Assembly: GCF_029892105.1 (NCBI RefSeq)
Contig: NZ_JARZAJ010000037.1
Coordinates: 1 to 63,581 of the forward strand
DNA: 63,581 bases
Origin: Kitasatospora sp. GP82
Lineage (GTDB): Bacteria > Actinomycetota > Actinomycetes > Streptomycetales > Streptomycetaceae
Reading direction: 5' to 3'
Shown: piece by piece, positions 34,204 to 42,316 of the stretch
Numbering within the stretch: the stretch's first letter is position 1
How the letters are laid out: each line of letters begins with the position of its first letter
Program-made: the position numbers and the translations under genes
The notes under the pieces: model-generated
What the model saw: the letters and a program-made list of their open reading frames with translations, nothing else
Databases searched by the model: none
Told to the model about the DNA's origin: nothing

Positions 34204-36146
34204 TGCCCCGTCGTGGAGAACGCCGTACGACGACCGGCGTCCGTGCACCGCAGCCGCCTACCTCCGTGGGGCACGTCGGCATCCGCGAGGTCGTGTACTT
34301 CGCCGGCGTCCGCGAGACGCGGGCCACGATCGACCCGTCCGCCTTCGACTGCCCGGAACTGGCCGCCCAGTTGGCTGACGCCTGGGTGGACTACCACCGC
34401 AAGAGCAACCTGAAGACGGTCCACGGCTACGACGTCGCCATCCGCTCCTTCGTGCCGTTCGCCGCCGGGCAGCTGCGCAGTCTGGGCGCCGATCCGGCGA
34501 CCGCGCGCCTGGAAGACGAGGGAGTCGACTATCCGGAGATCATCTACCGGTGGGAGCAGGACCTCCTGACGAAGTACCCGGAGAACTCACGCCGCCCCTG
34601 GAGCCTGGCTCGCAGTCTGCTCACGCTGGTTCACCACTGGGCCGAGCGGGCACCTGCGGTGCCGGAGCGGCTTCGCCGACGGGCCGAAGCGCCTGTCGGT
34701 CTCAGTCGTGTCACCTCCCAGGTTCTGGACGAGTTCACGAACAACGAGCGGCTCCAGCTCAAGGGGGCTGCGCAAGCTGACCTGCGGGCCCTGGAGAAGC
34801 GGCTGGCTGAGGGCCGCGAGATGCTCGCGGTGGGGCGCGATCCTCGCGAGCACGGGTGGCGCGAGGTGCCGAACCTCCTGTGGGCCGCCCGCAACGACGT
34901 GCTGAGCGTCGCAGTGCTGCGCGAGCATTTGCCGTGGCACGCCAAGAACTGGCCGGCCAACCTGCGCGAGTTCCTAGCCGACCGCGGTGAGGGGTACCGC
35001 GCCTTCGGCGGCCTGGTGCGCGGGGTGCACTGGATGCTGTTCCCACGCGAGAGGGACCTGCACCCGTTCCGGGTGCTTCTGCTGCTGGGCATGACGGACT
35101 GCACATCGGAGGAGCTGCACGCGCTTTCGGTATCCGACCTGGAATTCAACGCTGAGGGCGTACGGGTGGTGCAGGCCAAGAACCGCGCGGAGCGGGTGCG
35201 CGCTGACTTTCACCCAGTAGATTCCGCCGGACCCGTGCCCGAGGGCCTGGACCTGTACTACGAAGGACGCGGCGAGTGGGACGTGCCGGGCCTGCTTCGA
35301 CGACTCGTCGACGCGGCCTCACTGACCAGGGAGGTCTTCGGGAACGCGGAGCCGCTGTTCACAGCGGTGGAGATGAGGCACGGAACGCGCATGGAGCCGG
35401 CGATTGCGACGTTCCAGGACCCTGGCCGGGGCTTCACCCACTGGATAGCCGCGAACACGGGAGCGGACCTGCCGTTCCCGCAGGGGCTGTCTCAGCCCCA
35501 CGACGTTCGGCGGGTACGCAAGACGTCCAAGACGACCCGAGTGGTCGCCCTCGGCGGCACCTTGACCGACCTCGCCGGCGACGACCACTCCGTCCAGGTG
35601 TTCCAGCGGCACTACGCGCACGGCACCACGGCCCACGTGCTGGCCGCCGCCGCGATGAACCGGGCGCAGACCAAGGTGTTCGACAAGATCAGCGGGAGGG
35701 CGACGCTGGTCCTGCCCGCTGAGCAGGCCCGGCTGGGGGAACCGGAGGTCGCCTCGGCGCTCGGGGTGAGCTCGGAGCAGGGCATCGAGCTGCGTGACGG
35801 TGAGCTGGATATGGGCGTCAGCAACTGCAAGGACCCGCGCGACTCTCCCCACAGCACCCGCGGCAAGCTCTGCCACGTGGCCCCGGCGATGTGCATGATC
35901 TGCAGCAACGCCGTGGTCTTCGTCTCCCAACTCCCGCAGCAACTGCTGCTGTGGGACCACATCGAGCACATGCGGGACGTCCTGAACCCGACCACCTGGA
36001 CGGCCGTATGGGGACGCCAAGCCGCCGCCCTGGCCTCCGTCTTCCAGGAACTGGCCGACGAGATCCCGGCAGCCCGCTCGGCGATCGCCGAGCAGAGCCT
36101 GTCCCTCAACCTGCCGCTGGGCATGCGAACGGAGTACGACCGTTGA
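34203..36146 (+). CDS. Tyrosine recombinase B of element 1, lacking the first Arg
   Basis: The 647-residue product starts at ATG 34203 in a TGATG overlap. The C-terminal recombinase fold is recognisable: a Lys strand in VRVVQAKNRAERV, His-x-x-Arg in SQPHDVRRVRKT, and a His/Tyr end in HSVQVFQRHYAHGTT. Where the first catalytic Arg is expected it reads MTDCTSEELHAL, so that residue is missing. A Cys cluster near the end (CKDPRDSP, LCHVAPAMCMICSNA) may bind zinc. It matches the TnpB position of trio elements. It may act structurally or be helped by a partner Arg. Confidence 0.8.
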   Translation: MPRRGERRTTTGVRAPQPPTSVGHVGIREVVYFAGVRETRATIDPSAFDCPELAAQLADAWVDYHRKSNLKTVHGYDVAIRSFVPFAAGQLRSLGADPATARLEDEGVDYPEIIYRWEQDLLTKYPENSRRPWSLARSLLTLVHHWAERAPAVPERLRRRAEAPVGLSRVTSQVLDEFTNNERLQLKGAAQADLRALEKRLAEGREMLAVGRDPREHGWREVPNLLWAARNDVLSVAVLREHLPWHAKNWPANLREFLADRGEGYRAFGGLVRGVHWMLFPRERDLHPFRVLLLLGMTDCTSEELHALSVSDLEFNAEGVRVVQAKNRAERVRADFHPVDSAGPVPEGLDLYYEGRGEWDVPGLLRRLVDAASLTREVFGNAEPLFTAVEMRHGTRMEPAIATFQDPGRGFTHWIAANTGADLPFPQGLSQPHDVRRVRKTSKTTRVVALGGTLTDLAGDDHSVQVFQRHYAHGTTAHVLAAAAMNRAQTKVFDKISGRATLVLPAEQARLGEPEVASALGVSSEQGIELRDGELDMGVSNCKDPRDSPHSTRGKLCHVAPAMCMICSNAVVFVSQLPQQLLLWDHIEHMRDVLNPTTWTAVWGRQAAALASVFQELADEIPAARSAIAEQSLSLNLPLGMRTEYDR

Positions 36147-38461
36147 ACCCCCTCGTCCACTGCGACCGAGCCTCGGCCACCTTCCCGGACCACGAGCCGG
36201 TGTTCGCCAGCCTGCCCGGCCAGATCCCCGGTGCGGCGGGGCCGACCTTCGGCCGCCACGACATCTGGCCCGGAACCTGCGTGCGCAGGCCGGCCAACCG
36301 GGTCCCGGCCTCGTGGATGGTCGGCCCCTTCCCCCTCGATCCCAGGGAGAACCTGCTGGCGCGGGAGCTCGCGTTCTGCCTCCTCAATCCGACTCACTCC
36401 GCTCTGCGCCAAGCCGGGATCTTCCTCAAGCCCAACCAATGGGGCCTGCGAACCGCGAGCGGCAAGATCAATCAGCTGTCCACGCTCCTGGACTGGGCGC
36501 GCGAGCAGGCACTGCCGGAGGACTTCGGCGATTGGGAGGTGGAGGACTGGCAGGCGTTCATCGACGCCAGGGCGGCCGAGAACATGCCCGGCACCGTCCG
36601 CAGCTACGTCGCGGTCATCCGGCATCTGGTTCTGTTCGCTCCTGGCCTGACCGGCGTGTCCTCGATCGCGGACCCGTGGCCCGGCCGCTCGAACTCCGAG
36701 GTCGCCGACTGCCCCTGGAGCGAAGACCTGTCGACGGCCCCGATCCCGCCGGAGGTCTGGTGGCCGCTGCTGCGGGCGGCCTGGGCCTACATCGGCCGTT
36801 TCGCGCCGGCCATCTTGGGGCGACGGGACCACAAGCAGAAACAGTCCCCGCGAGCGGAGGTGCGGCGACCCGCAGGCGATGCCGACCGGCGACTTGACCT
36901 GTGGCTGGCGAACCCCAGCAGCCGAGTGCCACTGACCGCCCGAAGCAACGGACGCGCTCAGGCCGGCGAGCCCATGTGGAACGAGATCGGCCGCCAGGTT
37001 CTGGACATGCAGCCCGCGTTCCTCTTTCCGACCAACGCCAGCGGCGACGCGCGCAAGGAGAAGATCAGAGCGTGGATTGCGGCCACAGGTAGGTCCTACG
37101 ACTTCGACCCCGCCATCCACACCCGCTACTGGCCCCAGGACCAGGAGCGCGTGCGCCGGACACCTGCCGGGTTCGCCGACGACATCCTGAAGAAGTGGCT
37201 GGCCGACCCCTCCAACCTCATCCCTGTGCACCCCGACGACGACCAGACCGATCGCGCCGGCAAGCCGAACTGGAGCGAGACCAGCAGGCTGATCTACGGG
37301 ACCGACGACAACACGAACCCCCTTGGCCACTACAGGGCCGCCATGCACCGCCGAGCCTGGGTGGTCGAGGCAGCCAAGGATCCGGCCCGGGTGCGCCCGA
37401 ACGACGACGGGATGGGCATTCGGATGCTGAGAGCTGCCTGCTACGTGTTCGTAGCGGCGCTCACCGCGATGAGAGACTCTGAAATCCAGGAGATCACGCG
37501 CGGGTCGGTCACTCAGCACTACGGCGCCCCGGCCGTCGAGTCCCGCAAGATCAAGCGGGACCCCTCGCGCCCGCGCACCTACTGGTGGATCATCGCGCCC
37601 GTCGCCCAGGCCATCGCCGTCGCCGAACAGGTCACCTGGCACGAGAGCAGGGTGTTCACCTCGGTGACGGCCGGGCTGGGGGTGAACGGCGGCGGCTTTG
37701 CGGCGGACATGGACATCGACGACTTCATCGCGACGGTCAACGCGAACCGGGACCGCACCGGTCTGGAGGAGATCCCCGCAGGGCTGGTACGCCCGCACAT
37801 GTTTCGCCGCACGATGTCCGTGCTGGCCGCTCAGGAGCCTGACGGTGAGATCGCGCTCGGCCTCCAGCTCAAGCACGCGGCCCGCCGAGCGCTGTCCAAC
37901 CGCCTGACCCTGTCCTACGGCAAGGCCGACACCAAATGGGCCAAGGAGTTCGACACCCAGATGGAGCGCGCCGCCGCGAAGAAGCTGGTCGCACTGCTCC
38001 AGGCGCGGCGCTCAGGTCAGACCGTGGCAGTCGGCCCCGGCGCCGGCCGCTTCCACGCCGGCCTCGACAAGATCAACACCAGTCTCGCCGACGAACCTGC
38101 ACTGCGCGCCCAACTGGCAGACGAGCGACTGCAGGCCACCCTGCTGCAGGGCGAGTTCGCCAACCTGCACCTCGGCACCATCAACCACTGCCTGTGGAAC
38201 GCCCCGACCGCTGAATGCCAGAACCAGCTGCCCGTCGAGCAGCGCGGCCAGGCCCCATTGCTGGGTGCCTGCCAACCGTCCCGCTGCCGCAATTCCGTGC
38301 TGACGCTCGCTCACGAGCGGGTCTGGCGGATGGAGGAGGCCGACCTGCTCGCCTTCCTGGAGATGAAACTGTCCAAGCCGCTGCGGGAGCAGGCCCAGGG
38401 CAGACTCGCCGAGGTCCGCAGCACGAACACTCAGTTCGACACGATGAAGGCGAGCGTCTGA
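36143..38461 (+). CDS. Tyrosine recombinase C of element 1
   Basis: The 772-residue product starts at TTG 36143, overlapping the previous stop (TTGA). Longer upstream frames belong to recombinase B's region. Catalytic residues are complete: Arg444 in TAMRDSEIQEI, His552 and Arg555 in PHMFRRTMSVL, His578 in LQLKHAARR and Tyr592 in LTLSYGKA. A C-terminal Cys group (INHCLWNAPTAECQ, CQPSRCRN) may bind zinc. A homologue of the same design is intact in element 2 at 51138. It is the third member of the recombinase set. Confidence 0.85.
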   Translation: MNPLVHCDRASATFPDHEPVFASLPGQIPGAAGPTFGRHDIWPGTCVRRPANRVPASWMVGPFPLDPRENLLARELAFCLLNPTHSALRQAGIFLKPNQWGLRTASGKINQLSTLLDWAREQALPEDFGDWEVEDWQAFIDARAAENMPGTVRSYVAVIRHLVLFAPGLTGVSSIADPWPGRSNSEVADCPWSEDLSTAPIPPEVWWPLLRAAWAYIGRFAPAILGRRDHKQKQSPRAEVRRPAGDADRRLDLWLANPSSRVPLTARSNGRAQAGEPMWNEIGRQVLDMQPAFLFPTNASGDARKEKIRAWIAATGRSYDFDPAIHTRYWPQDQERVRRTPAGFADDILKKWLADPSNLIPVHPDDDQTDRAGKPNWSETSRLIYGTDDNTNPLGHYRAAMHRRAWVVEAAKDPARVRPNDDGMGIRMLRAACYVFVAALTAMRDSEIQEITRGSVTQHYGAPAVESRKIKRDPSRPRTYWWIIAPVAQAIAVAEQVTWHESRVFTSVTAGLGVNGGGFAADMDIDDFIATVNANRDRTGLEEIPAGLVRPHMFRRTMSVLAAQEPDGEIALGLQLKHAARRALSNRLTLSYGKADTKWAKEFDTQMERAAAKKLVALLQARRSGQTVAVGPGAGRFHAGLDKINTSLADEPALRAQLADERLQATLLQGEFANLHLGTINHCLWNAPTAECQNQLPVEQRGQAPLLGACQPSRCRNSVLTLAHERVWRMEEADLLAFLEMKLSKPLREQAQGRLAEVRSTNTQFDTMKASV

Positions 38462-38874
38462 TGCCGGTCTCCGCCCCCACCGAAAGGAAGCTGCGCGAAG
38501 CCATGGCCCGGCTTCTGGCCGGCCAGCCACTCCACAGCGACGGCACGCTCAGCAAGGAGAACCTGGCCCGCGAGGCCCAGGTCAGCCATGCCACCGTCCA
38601 CCGGGCCGAAGCTGTCCTGGCCGAGTGGGACGCCCGGGTCGCCAAACCGGTGCTGCGGACACCGGGCGAGCTGCAGCGCGACGAGACGATCGCCGCGCTG
38701 AAGAAGCGGTTGGGCGAGGCCACCCGGCGCTGCAGCGAACTGCAGGGGAAACTCGACGCCCTCGCGACGGTGACCGCGAACCTCTACCACGAGAACTGCA
38801 CGCTGAAGGAGGCGGCAACCAAGAGAGAGCGGGGCAAGGTCGCCGCTCTACCCGTCGGCCCCTGGAAGGAGTAG
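38461..38874 (+). CDS. Small HTH/coiled-coil accessory protein of element 1
   Basis: The 137-residue product starts at ATG 38461 in a TGATG overlap with recombinase C. Residues 10-60 contain a DNA-binding-like region (NLAREAQVSHATVHRAEAVL). The remainder is a coiled coil (ETIAALKKRLGEATRRCSEL). It fits the small fourth gene (TnpC or DUF6262-like) seen after recombinase sets, thought to set orientation or frequency of insertion. An equivalent is at 53237 in element 2. Confidence 0.78.
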   Translation: MPVSAPTERKLREAMARLLAGQPLHSDGTLSKENLAREAQVSHATVHRAEAVLAEWDARVAKPVLRTPGELQRDETIAALKKRLGEATRRCSELQGKLDALATVTANLYHENCTLKEAATKRERGKVAALPVGPWKE

Positions 38875-38945
38875 GCCCCGGCCACCGGACCGGGCAGCAT
38901 GCCTCGCGAGCGGCGGAACATGCTGTCCGGCGCGATGACCAGCCC

Positions 38946-39548
38946 CTACGCGTCCAGGGCAGCCAGCAGCTTGTGCGTGAAGCGGTGCATATGAGGGTCC
39001 ATGGCCTCGATCGGCTCCCCGAGTACCTCGTCGAGAGTCAGCCACCTCATCGAACGGAACTCCCGCTGGTCGAAGGCAGGCAGTTGGCCGGAGTCAGCGG
39101 CCAGTACGTGCCACAGCGAGACATCGGTGTGCGAGTGCGGGCCGTGGGTCGGCGTGACGGTGACGAACAGGGGGCGTTCACCGCACACCTCGCTCGGCAC
39201 GGCCTCCAGGTCCAACTCTTCGCGGCACTCGCGCACCGTCGTCGACCAGGGTGTCTCCCCCTCCTCGCAGTGCCCTCCCGTGGGGAGCCACAGGGAGGCG
39301 AGGCGATGCTCACCCAGGAGAACCCTCTGCTGTGCCGCGTCGAGCATCACGAAGTAGCTGACCAGGTGCTGTGGCGGCGTGCTGGGCTTCACCACCCGGG
39401 CCAGGGGCGCCCCGCTGGCGATCCAGCGCCGAGTGGAGTCGATGTGCTCGCGCTCCAGCGGATCCCAGGGTTCCAGACGGTCGAGCAGATCGGTCAGCAG
39501 GCCGCGAAGATCCCGGTCGGGCGTCAGTGCGCCCACAGTGGTGTCCAC
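38946..39548 (-). CDS. Nudix hydrolase carried by element 1
   Basis: The 200-residue product has an N-terminal helical region, SYFVMLDAAQQRVLLGEH, then LPTGGHCEEGETPWSTTVRE followed by CREELDLE. This keeps the Nudix glutamates, though the Gly after EE is Asp/Leu-shifted. Its layout, including SGAPL before the Nudix fold, matches the gene this element has split (32383/46630), so it belongs to the same subfamily. It sits next to the recombinase operon on the opposite strand. Substrate unknown; nucleotide-type compounds are usual. Confidence 0.82.
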   Translation of the reverse strand: MDTTVGALTPDRDLRGLLTDLLDRLEPWDPLEREHIDSTRRWIASGAPLARVVKPSTPPQHLVSYFVMLDAAQQRVLLGEHRLASLWLPTGGHCEEGETPWSTTVRECREELDLEAVPSEVCGERPLFVTVTPTHGPHSHTDVSLWHVLAADSGQLPAFDQREFRSMRWLTLDEVLGEPIEAMDPHMHRFTHKLLAALDA

Positions 39549-39694
39549 GAGTACATCGTGGCAGCCCCCTCTGACATCGGAGCCGCGGATGGCCGTCGGG
39601 GCGGCCCTGCAGCTGGCCCGCCCTAGGCGATTGCCTGCAGCGTCAGCGATGGCTTCCCGTTCGGCCTATCGGCCGGAACCGGACCACCGGGCTG

Positions 39695-40369
39695 ATGGTT
39701 GTTCAGTCCGTGGACGAGACCCTTGAACGTGCGATCGCTGTGTACAAGCGGATGGCCCTGGCGCAGGACGGCTACGGTCTGGACGCCTGCGGGACGCAGG
39801 AGGTCGGAGTGGAGGAGTTGGGGGCCGCGTGGCAGGCGCGCGACGACTTCATCGCCGAACTTCGGTCCACCGGGCGCCGTGTCGACCTGGAGCTGGCCCA
39901 CATTGTCGCGGACGAGCAGATCTCAGGGAAGCTGCACCCCTATGTGGTACGGGACGCCAACGGCGATCCGGTCTCGCTCGACGTGCCGCGCAGGCTGACT
40001 GCGGAGCAGACGGCGAAGGCGGTCGAGCTGCTGGCAGACCCCGCACAGACGATCACGGGCGCGGCCAGGATCCTGGGCGTCCCCAAGGCGGATCTGTACG
40101 CCGAGGTTCCCGGCGTCAGCGGCAGGCCCATCGCTCCCCGCGGCCGGACCGTGAAGCAGCGTCAGCGGGTCGAGGAGGTCGTGAAGCGGGCCACCGAGAT
40201 GTTGGCCGACCCGAAGCAGACGATCTCCGGGGTGGCGAAGGCGCTGGGCGTCTCCCGGGTGACGCTGTACCAGGAGATCCCGGGACTGGCCGACCGGCCC
40301 AAGGCACCTCGGAGCCCCTCGCCTCGGCAGCGTCGGTCGGCAGGCGAGGAGTCTGCTGTTACACGTTGA
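39695..40369 (+). CDS. Protein with two resolvase-type HTH repeats
   Basis: The 224-residue product has two copies of a Hin/resolvase-type DNA-binding unit in tandem: ELLADPAQTITGAARILGVP followed by KADLYAEVPG, and EMLADPKQTISGVAKALGVS followed by RVTLYQEIPG. Each has the fold of a recombinase C-terminal helix-turn-helix without any catalytic domain. The N-terminal third is helical and acidic. The start at ATG 39695 lacks a good ribosome site. Its 3' end overlaps the convergent kinase gene by 11 bases. It may bind a repeated DNA site, possibly within the element. Confidence 0.65.
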   Translation: MVVQSVDETLERAIAVYKRMALAQDGYGLDACGTQEVGVEELGAAWQARDDFIAELRSTGRRVDLELAHIVADEQISGKLHPYVVRDANGDPVSLDVPRRLTAEQTAKAVELLADPAQTITGAARILGVPKADLYAEVPGVSGRPIAPRGRTVKQRQRVEEVVKRATEMLADPKQTISGVAKALGVSRVTLYQEIPGLADRPKAPRSPSPRQRRSAGEESAVTR

Positions 40370-41318
40370 GCAGGCCGACCGCTGCCTCCAGGTGGTGACG
40401 GACGACCTGGATGGAGCCGGCGTCCCTGGCGGGGTCGTTGATCCAGCGGTGGGCTTGCTCGAGGAACCACTCGACGGCCCAGACGCGGTGCCATCCCAGC
40501 GCCCATGCCTCGGGAGGCAGGCCACCGCGGTCTTTCCGCGCGCTGCTTGCTCCGCCTGCGGCAATGTAGTGCTCGATGAGTGCGCATAGGCGTTCGCGGT
40601 CCGGAGGGTGACGCAGGCTGAGTCCCTGCCAGGACGCGAGGTCGAGCAGGCCCGGCCCGTTGAAGCAGCGCGCGAGGTCCAGCAGGTGCCAGCCGCGTGG
40701 GCCGACATGGACGTTGGAGGGGTGGAACTCGGAGTGGGTCCAGCCGAACGGGGCGATCAGGGCGCCTGTCGAGCGGATGGCGGCGGCACGTTCCAGTGCG
40801 CGGAGCCGGTCGGTAATGTCCTCGGTGTCCAGCGTCCAGCGGCCAGCCGCATGCAGCTGGCGCAGGTGGTACACCGCTCTGCTCGGCAGATCCGCCAGTG
40901 CCTGCTGGTCCAGCACGGGAAGGGCCGAGGGCGGAGGGGTTGCGTGCAGTTCGGCTGCGGCTGCCGCGGCGTCGCTGTCGGTGGGCTCGCCTTGGGGGTC
41001 GCCGAGGTCCTCGATGACCATCACCAGCAGGCCCTCGCGCTGGGCGGATCCGAGGAGCCGGGGCACCGGCAGTCCGGCCAGGTCCGCGGCGCGCAGGTTT
41101 CGGTCCTCGTGGGTGAACGGCCCTCGTGCGTACTTCAGCACCGCGGTGGCGCCCCCGGGATAGGTCAGGCGTTCGACGCCGGACATGGACCAGACGCGCA
41201 TGGGCGTCCGGTCCGGCTCCTGGAGATGGAGGGAGGCGCTGACGTCCCTCAGGAGGGCGGTGACCGCTGCCGGATCCATCGGGCTGGCCTCCCCGGGATG
41301 GGAGGCGGTGGCGGTCAT
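40359..41318 (-). CDS. APH-like phosphotransferase 2 of the RiPP-like operon
   Basis: The 319-residue product starts at ATG 41318 in an ATGA overlap with the preceding kinase-like gene. It carries a nucleotide-lobe Lys (GGATAVLKYARG), a catalytic-loop variant GWTHSEFHPSNVHV in which the usual Asp of HGD is Glu, and LLDLARC for the metal site. The loop change means catalysis may be weak or altered. Position at the end of the operon with the precursor peptide suggests a role in peptide maturation or immunity, as APH-like proteins have in some RiPP pathways. Confidence 0.75.
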   Translation of the reverse strand: MTATASHPGEASPMDPAAVTALLRDVSASLHLQEPDRTPMRVWSMSGVERLTYPGGATAVLKYARGPFTHEDRNLRAADLAGLPVPRLLGSAQREGLLVMVIEDLGDPQGEPTDSDAAAAAAELHATPPPSALPVLDQQALADLPSRAVYHLRQLHAAGRWTLDTEDITDRLRALERAAAIRSTGALIAPFGWTHSEFHPSNVHVGPRGWHLLDLARCFNGPGLLDLASWQGLSLRHPPDRERLCALIEHYIAAGGASSARKDRGGLPPEAWALGWHRVWAVEWFLEQAHRWINDPARDAGSIQVVRHHLEAAVGLLNV

Positions 41319-42109
41319 GTCCCGCCGTGCCGGTGGTCGCGCCAGGCGCTCGCGGCGGCGGCCATCTGCCGGGTCCAGCTCCGGGTCGGGTCGCCGTGGT
41401 GGACCTCGTGCCAGTAGCGGGTGTTCGCCTCGGCGAAGGCATCCAGGACGCCGGGGTCGGCGGTGGCGAAGGCGGGCAGGCGGCGGGCCCACTGCTCGGC
41501 CTGGGCCGGGGCATGGCCGGCGGCGATCAGCCGGACGCACCAGACCGCAGGGTCGGCCCAACCGGGGCCGCGGGTCGGCCAGGCCCAGTCGATCAGGTGG
41601 GCGGCCTGGTCGACCAGGACGTTGTGCGGGGCCATGTCGGTGTGCAGCAGACGGTCGCCGGTGAACAGGTGCGGGGTGTCGCTATAGGCCGTGAAGCGCT
41701 TGGCCAGGCTCAGCAGTTCGATGTCCGGGCAGGGGGTGTCGGCGAGTTCGGTGAGGGCGTCGACGACCAGCGGCAGGTCGGGGCTGTCGGGTGAGAAGTC
41801 CGCGACGGGCCCGTTGATGACCTCGAAGCCGAGCAGGTCCCAGCCTCCTGCCTGTAGGTGCCACAGCAGCCGGGGGGAGGACTTGGGCAGGTAGGGGTTG
41901 ACGGCCGCTTCGCGCAGCTGCGTCTTGACCTGGCCGTGGTCGACGGGGATGCCCTTGATGAAGACCTCGCCGGTGGCGGTCAGGACCTTCACGGCGATCC
42001 CGGAGTTGGCACCGGTGGTGGCGTCGGCGGCCGTCAGGAAGTCGCCGGTGCGCTTTTGGACAGCGGCCCGGGCGGCGGGTGGCAGCTGCTGCCAGGTCAG
42101 GCGGGTCAT
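41315..42109 (-). CDS. APH-like phosphotransferase 1 of the RiPP-like operon
   Basis: The 264-residue product starts at ATG 42109; a GTG six bases upstream is possible. It has the catalytic loop LLHTDMAPHNVLVD with Asp and Asn, the metal Asp in AHLIDWAWPT, and a helical C-lobe. The nucleotide-lobe Lys is in GEVFIKGIPVD. It follows the precursor gene after a strong hairpin and overlaps the next kinase-like gene. The two genes probably act together on the modified peptide or on a small metabolite. Confidence 0.78.
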   Translation of the reverse strand: MTRLTWQQLPPAARAAVQKRTGDFLTAADATTGANSGIAVKVLTATGEVFIKGIPVDHGQVKTQLREAAVNPYLPKSSPRLLWHLQAGGWDLLGFEVINGPVADFSPDSPDLPLVVDALTELADTPCPDIELLSLAKRFTAYSDTPHLFTGDRLLHTDMAPHNVLVDQAAHLIDWAWPTRGPGWADPAVWCVRLIAAGHAPAQAEQWARRLPAFATADPGVLDAFAEANTRYWHEVHHGDPTRSWTRQMAAAASAWRDHRHGGT

Positions 42110-42140
42110 CGGCACGGGAGGACTCCAGACGATGGTGCGG

Positions 42141-42171
42141 CGGCGCCCCGGCCGTGGCGGCCGGGGCGCCG
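42141..42171. terminator. 13-bp hairpin after the precursor gene
   Basis: CGGCGCCCCGGCC (42141-42153) and its perfect complement (42159-42171) enclose the loop GTGGC, seven bases after the precursor stop. No T-run follows on the minus strand. A partial terminator or mRNA-stabilising hairpin between precursor and downstream genes is common in RiPP operons and would raise precursor output relative to the kinase-like proteins. Confidence 0.6.
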
Positions 42172-42177
42172 GGCTTG

Positions 42178-42312
42178 CTAGTACGGCTGCGAGTCGCTCG
42201 CGGCGCAGGAGCACATGGCGACTTCGAGGATCTCGTCGAGGTCGCCGATGTACACGACCTCCTCGTCTTCCAGGGGCCGCTCGGTGAGCGTAAGGGCTAC
42301 CGGTCCGGGCAT
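42178..42312 (-). CDS. Candidate RiPP precursor peptide
   Basis: A 44-residue peptide starts at ATG 42312, six bases after GGAGGGAGGT, the strongest ribosome site in the region. The leader is acidic and hydrophobic (LEDEEVVYIGDLDEILEVAM). The last residues, CSCAASDSQPY, form a Cys/Ser-containing core with a C-x-C pair. It begins four bases after the stop of a radical SAM-SPASM gene. Size, acidic leader, Cys-rich end and position identify it as the probable substrate of that enzyme. I know of no described peptide with this core. Confidence 0.75.
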   Translation of the reverse strand: MPGPVALTLTERPLEDEEVVYIGDLDEILEVAMCSCAASDSQPY

Positions 42313-42316
42313 GGGT

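Noticed and set aside
35891..36142. Longer N terminus for recombinase C
   Set aside because: The region is fully explained by recombinase B in another frame; the TTG at 36143 gives a natural start.
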